This document shows, in pieces, positions 1 through 7,909 of a stretch of 27,500 nt of DNA. The stretch lies in NCBI RefSeq assembly GCF_964340395.1, contig NC_135564.1, positions 17,511,931 to 17,539,430 on the forward strand, written 5' to 3'. The notes beneath the pieces are model-generated. The model saw only the letters and a program-made list of their open reading frames with translations. It was not told the DNA's origin and made no database searches. Origin of the DNA: Glandiceps talaboti. Lineage: Eukaryota > Hemichordata > Enteropneusta > Spengelidae. Position 1 is the first letter of the stretch; every line of letters starts with the position of its first letter. The position numbers and the translations under genes are program-made.

Positions 1-442
1 ATATGCCTAGTAACAAGACCACGGCCATAGCAACAGTCAAATGATGGTATATATTTCAAAGATAACAACGGAGATAGGTGAATTGGGAAGTGGTAATAAA
101 CATCCAAAAAGTGTTTTACATATATGCCTAGCAAATGCCATAGTAGCAGTGAATTTTGCGTTGTACCTTGCAGCTAAGAGTAGTGCTGGATCAGCACGTA
201 GATAAACACTTTTTAAAAGAACATATAAATTGTACAGTTCCTCTCCCAGCGCTATTTTTATCATTCCGGTGTTTGCACTCGGATGAACTCAAATAACAAC
301 AAGTTGGGCGGATTTGTCTGCTTACATGTAATTACATGTACACCTATGCCTGCAAAAAAAATGGACAAATAAAAAGCTCTAAAAAATAACGAAAAAATAT
401 TGCAGATGAGGTGGATGGAAAATACATATTACCATATCACAC
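1..442 (-). other. Start of intron 1 of the dehydrogenase gene (presumed), with dispersed-repeat fragments
   Basis: This lies downstream (minus strand) of the splice donor that ends the dehydrogenase exon, so it should be intron. Positions 6-47 and about 123-160 carry a short motif of the form 'gcctagyaac...ccatagyarcagt' that also recurs at about 2053-2096, so all three look like pieces of one dispersed repeat. No coding sequence is visible. Confidence 0.5.
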
Positions 443-707
443 CTAAAACGTCTACTTTATCCTCTTCTTCCAACAAAGTACAGAAAAAGTCCTTGACCGA
501 GTTGTCTTTACTGACGTCCATTTCTCGTATGAATGCGGTCTTATTTAGATTATCACCCACAGCCTTCTCCAGTGCTTCCTTCTTACCAAGATTTCTCATG
601 GTTGCGTACACTTTATACAATTTGCTTTCGTTGTTTGCCAACAACGCAGCGGTAGCCAAACCAATTCCGGACGAACAACCGGTGATCACCACTATTTTCT
701 GTGCCAT
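443..707 (-). CDS. Short-chain dehydrogenase/reductase, HSD17B1/RDH8-like, first coding exon only
   Basis: This exon encodes the first 88 residues of a classical SDR oxidoreductase. From the start, [16 protein letters not shown], it shows the Rossmann cofactor motif TGxxxGxG at residues 9-16, then KVYATMRNL at 32-40. The Arg at 38 after the second beta strand is typical of NADP(H)-preferring retinol and 17-beta-hydroxysteroid dehydrogenases. REMDV at 61-65 carries the Asp that contacts the adenine ring. The exon ends in KVDVL, just where family members continue into the (V)NNAG motif. There the frame meets TTTTAG|GTGTGA, a plausible donor leaving a phase-1 codon, so NNAG and the YxxxK catalytic pair must lie on exons left of the window. 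The ATG at 707 has a strong Kozak context (GCC ATG G). An in-frame ATG nine codons plus upstream is a less likely start. Family assignment is firm; the substrate (retinoid or steroid) cannot be told from this exon. Confidence 0.85.
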
Positions 708-748
708 GGCTGCGCATGCAATCATAGACACTGGTTGTATACAACATA

Positions 749-837
749 GATTGTAAGATACGTCGTGACGTTTCGCCCTCACCGGCCTCCTCTTACCCGA
801 TGTTTGAGGGCGCCCCGTCACGGCGTACCTTACAGAC
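749..837. mobile_element. 89-bp MITE-like element with ~34-bp terminal inverted repeats and TA flanks
   Basis: The two ends are inverted copies of each other. The left end reads GATTGTAAGATACGTCGTG..., and the right end read on the minus strand gives GTCTGTAAGGTACGCCGTG.... About four fifths of 34 positions match, through a shared CGCCCTCA. Both ends are flanked by TA (747-748 and 838-839), which suggests a TA target duplication as made by Tc1/mariner-type transposases. A further copy of the right-end repeat is at 27207-27239. The element sits 42 bp upstream of the dehydrogenase start codon, so it may form part of that gene's 5' UTR or promoter. It has no coding capacity. Confidence 0.72.
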
Positions 838-946
838 TACATAGGAATATGGTCGCATTTGAGTTAGGGTACTAGGTGGATTTTAACTTTGATTACGTTA
901 TTTATGTGTTTTATATACTAGTAATGTGTTATGTATTGTATGCTGT

Positions 947-1080
947 TCAAATTTTGATCTTTGGCATCGATTTATTAGCACAACTGAACTGATAAGGTTC
1001 AGTAGTGCTATAGGCATGGCAACTGTCTGTCTAATTTCAAATTTTGATCTTTCACATCGATTTATTAGCACAACTGAACT
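947..1080. repeat. Two copies of a ~44-bp sequence, 90 bp apart
   Basis: The stretch beginning TCAAATTTTGATCTTT and running through CGATTTATTAGCACAACTGAACT occurs at 947-990 and again at 1037-1080, differing only in the three bases after CTTT (ggc versus cac). The intervening segments also share ggcatgg and ctgtctgtct. This is a recent local duplication beside the microsatellite. No gene is seen here. Confidence 0.85.
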
Positions 1081-1135
1081 GGCATGGAAAAGTGTCTGTC
1101 TATCTGTCTGTGTGGATGTGTGGATATGTATGTGG

Positions 1136-1161
1136 GCGTGTGTGCGTGTGTGCGCGCGCGC

Positions 1162-1244
<83 letters not shown>
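1136..1244. repeat. (GC)n(GT)n compound microsatellite, strictly alternating purine-pyrimidine
   Basis: From the G at 1136 to the A at 1244 every purine is followed by a pyrimidine and vice versa: a GT/GC mix, a pure CG block of about 24 bases (1152-1175), then a long GT block. CTGT/ATGT-rich sequence precedes it (1091-1135). Long open frames across this tract on both strands (poly Val-Cys, Thr-His) are repeat artefacts. Confidence 0.95.
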
Positions 1245-1246
<2 letters not shown>

Positions 1247-1255
1247 CAACTTAAA

Positions 1256-1690
1256 GTCAAAAACCGTCGGACCGATTGCCATGATATTTGATGGGTCCAT
1301 TACCTTGGGTGTCTAGTTGGGAAATTATTCAAATCAAATGATCTTATCACCGGTGTGTGATTTGGGTAAAAAAATGTAGTTTTTGGTTAAAAAGTTTAAA
1401 CTCCAAAACTACTGGGCAGATTGGCCTGAAATTTGGTGGGAATGTTCTTGGGGTGTTTAGTTTAAGAATTGTTCATGACACGATGATCCCATCAGTGATA
1501 TGCAAATTTGGGCAAAAAGTGTCTTTTGGTCAAAAGTCTATAATTCGAAAAGTACTTGGTTGATTTGGCTGAAATATCACAGGGATGTTTCTGGGGATGT
1601 ACAGATCTCGTGATATTGATTACATGATAATCCTACTAGCGATATGCAAATTAGGGCTAAAAAAACATGATTTTTTTGGTGAAATGTCTG
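1256..1690 (+). repeat. Three degenerate tandem copies of a ~145-bp repeat
   Basis: Three successive blocks (about 1256-1388, 1389-1530 and 1531-1690) align by eye. Each has a segment like 'ctactgggcagatt', then 'gcctgaaatttggtggg' or a variant, 'ttggggtgt', a 'gatgatcccatcagtgatat' type segment, 'gcaaattaggg', and an A-rich then T-rich end such as 'tttttggt'. The copies differ considerably, so this is an old array. Unit boundaries are approximate. Confidence 0.7.
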
Positions 1691-1890
1691 TAGGAATACT
1701 TAGGCCATCGGAGTATACAGAAATTATTGTTTTATTGATCTTATTAAACCATTGAAATTTTTATGGGGTACTTAACATAATGTAACAAGTGTGTGTGAAT
1801 GGCACTGGAATTAATCTCTCCTTGAGGTCGCTTGGAAACATTGTCTACCTTGTTGTTGTCTACCTAACACTGGACTACAGGTTGGTTCAA

Positions 1891-2100
1891 GGTAAAATGC
1901 CTGTCTATTTGTCTGTCTGTCTTGTAGATGATGCAAGTAATTTTGGTATTGAGCTTTACCTCTCAAACTACTGGGGATGAAATTTGGTTATGATTCTGAC
2001 AGTGTTACTGTTAGTCTGCAAATTGTAAGTGTGTCAAACTCATGTGATTGGTCCTAGCAACCATGACCATGCCCTTAGCAATAGTCCAATGATGACTGAA
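1891..2100 (+). repeat. Partial copy of the same dispersed repeat family
   Basis: CTGT-rich sequence (1899-1922) precedes 'caaactactggggatgaaatttgg' (about 1966-1990), the same order as the CTGT tract and first unit at 1097-1440. It ends with 'cctagcaaccatgacc...agcaatagtccaatgatg' (2053-2096), matching the motif at 6-47. The family thus appears to be: CTGT simple repeat, a 'aaactactgg.gatgaaatttgg' body, and a 'cctagcaac' end. The stretch between 1691 and 1890 has nothing else that I recognise. Confidence 0.6.
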
Positions 2101-2249
2101 AATGTAGTCAACTTTTTTTTATTTTCCCCATTTACTATTAGCCTCCCAAGGGAATGGTATCAGTCACCAGCAAGCAGATGTTATAAGACCTAAAGTGTGG
2201 TCACTAAACAGCGAACAAAGCGAGAATGATAGTTCACAGTTTACTCTAG

Positions 2250-2291
2250 CCAATCAGACGAGAGGGTACTAGACTAATTTGCATATATAAG
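2250..2291 (+). promoter_or_regulatory. CCAAT - octamer - TATA module resembling a histone H2B promoter, no gene attached
   Basis: CCAAT at 2250-2254 (within GCCAATCAG), a perfect octamer ATTTGCAT at 2277-2284, and TATATAAG at 2284-2291 lie in the order and rough spacing seen in histone H2B promoters. A start would be expected near 2310-2320. No histone reading frame, snRNA or other product is seen downstream, so this is either a relic or chance. A second TATATAAG is at about 2460-2467. Confidence 0.35.
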
Positions 2292-2789
2292 TAGCCTTTA
2301 GTCTTGGTACCACCAACTATCGGATATTAGATACCACTACCAGGAATGGCATTCGTCTGAAGGCCAGTAATAGGTGGCAACAGCTCTGGACCAACTGAAA
2401 AAATATCGGAATTCATTAATTATAATTTTCTTTTAAAAATTGTCCAGAACCAACCAACATATATAAGAGTTTACTGACTTTTAATTTTCTAAACAAAATC
2501 GACAAAAATAAACTTCCTCCAAACTATAGTCTATAGTGACTATGGATGTTGAATTCATGTAAACGATTACGAAACATGATGAAGCTATACGATATGAATG
2601 CTCAGCAATAAATACGGAGGTAAATATTAAAGTAAGTAAGTACGAAACACGACATTGATATAAAACCACCACCAGCTCAGTGTCCTCGTTTAAAAACATA
2701 CTATAAATAATATTAAAATTTAACACATTCGAGTCAGTCGAGTTTAACAACGACTTCTACCCATAGATATATGGATGCAGAATGGGTAG
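2292..2789. other. Spacer, no gene recognised
   Basis: This is AT-rich sequence with short chance open frames, including an 89-residue one on the minus strand (2481-2750) that resembles no family I know and has no composition or motif to support it. Apart from the second TATA-like site noted above, I see no features. Confidence 0.5.
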
Positions 2790-3475
2790 TCCGATTTCAC
2801 GTCTGCATGAGGCTGATATAGTAAACTTCAAGAATTTGTATGTGGAACAGTTATATATGGAGAGGATGGACAAATGGTAGCGTGGGAATACGTGCAAAAT
2901 AAAGTAGTTCCTTGGTCCCCTCAATACTACGATGGTTTGGGTTGAGGAATGCTACCTACACAGCCAAATAGTCAAACAAAGTTAGATACAGCGGTAGGCG
3001 AAATCAAGCTTTATTTTGGTAGAGAGTCTCTTCCATTGAACCACTGTACAACAAGAATAAGTATGCATAGAATACTTGAAAATGTATTTATTCGACCAAG
3101 AGCAGAAGTGTATTTTACACGTGTGTTTGATGGGAGAATAAATAGACTTATGGGAAACGATATATCAATTGCCAATGAAGATTACTATAGACACAAAACT
3201 TTAATAGAGAATTTCAGTTCAAGATATTACATAATATTTAAGTCACATATGTTAAACTGTTTGAAATGAAACCACCAAAAGTTGACAATCCACTGTGTAC
3301 ATTTTGTAAGAATGAAGAAGAGGCACTGCTCCACTTATTCTGTGAGTGTGAACAGGTACAGTTATTTTGGGAGAGTTTTTTCATGCTATGGGGCAGAAAA
3401 TTATATTTGCACAGTGTAAAGTCTTTTATGTGGATGTGTGAGTGGGTTGATAGAGATAGACACAGGAGATAGTGT
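2790..3475 (+). mobile_element. Decayed 3' fragment of a non-LTR retrotransposon (LINE) with RT-associated zinc finger
   Basis: Two adjoining plus-strand frames (2949-3269 and 3266-3472) read as the C-terminal part of a LINE reverse-transcriptase protein. The second contains a zf-RVT-type finger: C11-x2-C14-x8-H23-x4-C28 within its first 28 residues, followed by QLFWESF. That arrangement is typical of L1/Tx1-like elements just before the ORF2 end. The frame shift at about 3266, stop codons further upstream (for example near 2876) and the lack of any upstream RT core show a truncated, dead copy. The upstream limit near 2790 is a guess from weak similarity in translated sequence. Confidence 0.65.
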
Positions 3476-3492
3476 TTGCTATACCGTATGTA

Positions 3493-3745
3493 GACTGTCG
3501 ACAGTCGCTCGCACCTTTTTTTCCTACGTTTTATCTAAACTAAAGTCGTTACCGCGCTCCGATCCGGCGCAATACTACTATATAATCGCATACTGATATC
3601 GAGGGCCGAAGGCCCGAGAGATAGAGGGCCTTCGGCCCGAGCTCGGGCCTTCGGCCCTCGATGTCAGCATGCGATTATAGTAGTATTGCGCCGGATCGGA
3701 GCGCGACAACGTAGGGAAAAAAGGCGTGAGCGACTGTCGACAGTC
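3493..3745. mobile_element. 253-bp near-perfect foldback (MITE-like) element flanked by TA
   Basis: The ends are the 18-bp inverted repeat GACTGTCGACAGTCGCTC, whose first 14 bases are themselves a palindrome around GTCGAC. The inverted match continues almost the whole way in: T-run, CCTACGTT, GCGCTCCGATCCGGCGCAAT, ACTACTATA, ATCGCAT. The left arm carries an extra ~20 bp (about 3532-3550). The centre holds three copies of a 13-bp palindromic GGGCC-[GAA or TTC]-GGCCC unit at 3603-3615, 3626-3638 and 3645-3657. TA at 3491-3492 and 3746-3747 suggests a TA target duplication. There is no coding capacity; a minus-strand open frame across it is chance. Confidence 0.85.
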
Positions 3746-3748
3746 TAG

Positions 3749-4563
3749 GCTTGCTGTTGCGGTTACGAATATGAGTGTATATAATAAAACGCGCCCGAAA
3801 ACGTTCTTTACGCACACTTTACTCGGGATATATACGCAGCACGAGAGGTGACGTGCTGAAGAAAACACATTATGGTGTCCGAAAAGAAAAGAGAAACACA
3901 TAACAGAGAGAACATTATCAAAACTTTCATTTAATGACAAATGAAAGTCATCGAAAATAAAGTATATAAGTTCACAGATGTGTATATCAATTGTTCACAT
4001 ATCTTTCAAAAAAGTTAAGTTTTGCCGACTTTTAGAAGGGCCCCTCTCCAAATTTCAAATATCACACGAATTAGTAGATCATATTCTGCAAAATACATTT
4101 GGAAATATTGCTTAAAGGTAAAAAAAAAAAGTTAATCTTTTGAATTAACATATTACAACAATTTTTATATACACATTATGCGGAGCCATGATAGCCAAGA
4201 ACCATCAGCGCTGTTTACTAGACCCAGATGGTATTAGGCCTAGATACATACAACTGGCCCAACATTTCGATTACATCAGTTTGACATAGTTGGCTTATAA
4301 CATATTTTCTGTAAATTCACCAAGACTTGGTATTATTTCAACCATTATATCAAAAGTTCTTGATTTATACCAAGAAAAGAAAGCAATCACTTCTGACAAA
4401 ACAGGTGTTCTGATGAATACTGCCAGCTCATAGCACAACAGTATGGCACTACACGCCCAGGAACGTTAACAACGTGAGTGTTTGAAAATGTACCCCCCTG
4501 ATCTATATTTGTAACACATTTGATAATTTGACACTTTTGTGATTCATGTCTTGTTTTGATGAG
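3749..4563. other. Spacer, no gene recognised; one small perfect inverted repeat
   Basis: The only structure I see is ACTTTCATTT at 3923-3932 paired with AAATGAAAGT at 3939-3948, a 10-bp stem with a 6-base loop, followed by GAAAATAAAG. It does not fit the histone mRNA 3' stem-loop consensus. The rest is AT-rich without open frames of note. Confidence 0.5.

Positions 4564-4635
<72 letters not shown>
4564..4635. repeat. (GT)n(GA)n compound microsatellite
   Basis: About 17 bases of GT repeat pass directly into about 55 bases of uninterrupted AG repeat ending before ctttg. The purine-only strand could form triplex (H-DNA) structure. Confidence 0.95.
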
Positions 4636-4638
<3 letters not shown>

Positions 4639-5145
4639 TGAACTTTTGACTGACTTTAATGTTCATGGTCTATGTATCAACACAATATATATATTTATGT
4701 CAATATATTGTCAGTGAAACACAAACATTTATATTGAAATCGAATACATTATCTAATTGCCGATAGAGGGAGCTATGACACACTATTCAGTCGATATCGT
4801 CACTCTGGCTGTCTGTCCACTATTTTTCACTCTCGAGAAAGTATAAAATACACTTTAATGTAGTTACAAATTCCTTTCATATTTTAAAATCACTATCAGC
4901 AATTTAATTTTCTTCGTCCCATACTTTTTATTCATTCCTGGTTAGTAAAAGGAAACTGACAGTAAAGGTTTTACATGTTATTGTGAAAATTTGATATCAA
5001 ACAAATGTCATGGTTGGAAGCACCAGTGGCTGTAACTTCAATCGTCCTTTTTTTCATGTCATTGGTTTGCTTAATTATGTATACTGGGAATACAGCCAAG
5101 AGGTCAAATCTCAATAGCATACACACTTGCCATTCAGTCAGGAGA
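4636..5145. other. Spacer, no gene recognised
   Basis: This is AT-rich, with no motif that I can name. A 66-codon open frame beginning at 5005 has a hydrophobic stretch near its start but runs straight into the minisatellite that follows, and I do not consider it a gene. Confidence 0.5.
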
Positions 5146-5437
5146 GTTTGTATGTTTACACATGGACATCAAGCCAGTGTACATCAAGAAGTAGTAGTCG
5201 GGTAGTTTGTATGTTTACACATGGACATCAAGCCAGTGTACACCAAGAAGTAATAGTCAGGTAGTTTGTATGTTTACACATGGACATCAAGCCAGTGTAC
5301 ATAAGAAGTAATAGTCAGGTAGTTTGTATGTTTACACATGGACATCAAGCCAGTGTACACCAAGAAGTAGTAGTCGGGTAGTTTGTATGTTTACACATGG
5401 ACATCAAACCAGTGTACATAAGAAGTAATAGTCAGGT
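5146..5437 (+). repeat. Minisatellite, five copies of a 58-59 bp unit
   Basis: Units start with GTTTGTATGTTTACACATGG at 5146, 5205, 5264, 5322 and 5381 and end with 'gtcgggta' or 'gtcaggta'. Copies are more than 90% alike. Variant bases do not change steadily: copies 1 and 4 share 'gtagtagtcggg', copies 2, 3 and 5 share 'gtaatagtcagg', and copies 3 and 5 share a one-base deletion. This suggests duplication of multi-unit blocks. Stops occur in the units, so no protein repeat is implied. Confidence 0.95.
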
Positions 5438-7639
5438 AACTGCTAATTGAAAGGAATAAATCTTTTTAAGTGAAGTTTTGGAAAATTTCTGGTGAGTATA
5501 TATTAACAAAATTAGTGAAAAGTTTCAGTAACTGTGGCTTGAAATTAAAAAGCCTTTGAGTAAGGGTGATGTAACATCTCAGACCACTAGTGTGTGTGGG
5601 GATGGGGGTGGGGGTGTCTCAAGTTCTCATTCAAATATATTGTAGAACACATACTTCAAACAAAACACACCAACAAACAAAATATAAAATTGATGCCAAC
5701 ACTTCTGATGAAATAGATATTTTTTTTATTCACAATCAGTCATTCCCTGATATATCGTGTTTGACTACAATCTTCATTTTTCATCTGCATTATTGCAATG
5801 CAAGGAGAAAGAAAAACAAATCTTCTACATCACTACTGTATTTTTTTTTGTCAGAAAGCACACTCCTGGGCAAACACACTTTGTGATCCTAATTGTAACA
5901 ATGTCGAAACAAGGACGATATAAGAGTTACACAGATTCAATTTTTTGCGAAAGTTTCTCAGAATAATTTTTTGGTCATATTTTAAGTCTTACTGTTGTAC
6001 AATACTTTAAAGCTCAAGAAGATAAAAAGACCAATTTTCTTATTCCGTGTGAATGCTTCAGTTTAAGTTCTTTCAACATGTGTATTTTGTTATCTAATAT
6101 CCAGCTTCCAACATTATACTGGGATCTAAGGAATCCAAAAGTGTGTTATCATTACCATTAGGTTTTTATAGCAGTGGGCTTTTTTCCTTATCATTATTTC
6201 GCAGTCAGCTTCTCTGTAAGGGTGTGTATGAAATAAATGTGTGTGCACTGAAACAGACATTCCTTGTCACATGATCTAAAAAGATGTACATTTCATTAAA
6301 CTTAGAGAACAACTCTACATTAACACATCATTGGATGAGTGTTCCCCTGACGACTGTTTTCATAAGATAGGTAGAAAATCAAAGTAATCACTTCAAGTAA
6401 CTAATTTTAAAAGCAAGGAGTGTCCACTTATGATGATGAAAATGTTGATATCATGGTACTGAAATTACCATTTTAAAATAAAAGGTGGTTTACAATACAG
6501 TTTCATACCATCCAGAGGGAGGTCAAAAATAAAAAGATGGCTCACAGTTCATGCTCAGAATTGTGTTGGTTGTCCACGGTTCATGGAGAACACTGCAACA
6601 GAGTAATGTAAAACATAATGTTAACTCCTACTGGTTTTAAAAGACAGCCCTGTTTTATATTTCATGATAAATATCATTTATGTCACCCACACAAGTGTTT
6701 CAGTGGCCCTGTGACATGAGTATATATTTCAGTATATTTCCTCCACTGTAGAAACAATTGTCTATGTAGACACATTCATCAGGAGGTGTTTACATTATAT
6801 TTCTCATTCTATGTTGCAGTGGAACTTATCTTTTTTATAAAAATAACAAGAACGTTTTCACTTTAAAGATTGAAATGTGACCGCATCAGTAAGAAGACTT
6901 TACTGAACTGATGATGCTGTTTAAGTGAAAACTAGTCAGAACTTTTGGGAACCCTTTGAGTTTTGTCGAGACCATCCAGTTTTCATTTGTGACTTTAAGT
7001 ATGGTTAGGACTGTACTATTTATGTCCTTGTTGAAAGCAAACTCAGTGATATATCTGGTTTATCAATCAGAAGATGTGAGCATCAAGTTGACGAACTTTT
7101 GTCACTTTTGGGTGTGATTTCTCATCTGAGGTGTGAGGTGTAGTAATACAGAATGTGATCTCTTTGCTTACTGAAACAACAATCAATGGAATGCTATAGC
7201 AACACTATCCATCAACATGATTGGTTGAAAGTTGACGCTGGAAAACAACAAATTGTGAAAGATTTTTCCACTACCAACCTTCCTAAAGTGACGCACTTTG
7301 TTCTTTGATGACAACTCTAGTATGTAAATATATTTAAAATACATACATCAGAGGCGAAACAAAAATCACAGAACTTGCTTTTTTTTTTAGTGAAATGTTG
7401 ACTAGTCAGTCTAAGTATGTGAAGCATGTCATTATTTAATGGTTTTTTTTTCCTTCAAGTATATTTCAAAAAACTGTATAATTTCTATTACACATATATT
7501 CACAATCAGATCAAACTGAATTCTCATCTTTGTATATACTATTTTGGATAGGCATATTTTGGTTCAGCTTGCATCTCAGAAGACGTCGTGTAAAACAGTC
7601 CTTTCATTGCAAATATTTGTGTACAGGCAAATAGCAGTT
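5438..7639. other. Spacer downstream of NNT, no gene recognised
   Basis: No coding exon is recognised on either strand. It has a G-rich patch at about 5596-5616 (three G runs only), T runs at about 5720 and 7379-7388, and otherwise AT-rich sequence. The part nearest 7640 could be an extended NNT 3' UTR if more distal polyadenylation is used. On the minus strand an ATTAAA is also present at 7440-7435, about 46 bases before an A10 run (7388-7379). Confidence 0.45.
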
Positions 7640-7645
7640 TTTAAT
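7640..7645 (-). terminator. NNT: Candidate polyadenylation signal of NNT (ATTAAA)
   Basis: Read on the minus strand this is ATTAAA, about 265 bases after the NNT stop codon. I see no AATAAA on that strand between the stop and this site, so this common variant is the nearest candidate. Whether it is used cannot be told from sequence. Confidence 0.35.
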
Positions 7646-7909
7646 TATGTCATGGTACATATAGGTGTAAGAGTGGGTTACTGTACATTAAATGAACATT
7701 TTGATTCATCTTAAAAAAATCTACCTGTTTTGTCATTTGTCGGAGAGAATGGAAGAGTACATACAAATCTTTTCTGAGTTCACTGCATAGAAGATCTAGA
7801 CATAATTTACCCAGCTTTAAATTTGAACACTGCATTATATTTGTAAGTTTTTGTTTTAGACACCACACAAGTCATTTATAAGTTATTACAACACACATTA
7901 AATTGAGGT

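Noticed and set aside
400-756. Plus-strand 118-codon frame opposite the dehydrogenase exon
   Set aside because: It is antisense to a clearly recognised SDR exon and has no family resemblance of its own.
898-1316. Long open frames on both strands over 898-1316 (poly Cys-Val, poly Thr-His/Ala-Arg)
   Set aside because: They are produced by the (GC)n(GT)n microsatellite, which has no stops in several frames; no sequence of protein character flanks it.
3923-3948. Stem-loop considered as a histone mRNA 3' end
   Set aside because: The stem sequence (ACTTTCATTT) does not match the conserved GC-closed histone stem and there is no histone gene upstream.
5005-5205. 66-codon frame with a hydrophobic N-terminal stretch
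   Set aside because: Its second half is minisatellite sequence, it has no recognised family, and no splice or promoter context supports it.
7379-7440. ATTAAA followed by an A10 run on the minus strand as a retrogene poly-A relic for NNT
   Set aside because: The 46-base distance is long for a poly-A site, the run is short, and similar T/A runs occur throughout the spacer; not strong enough to claim.
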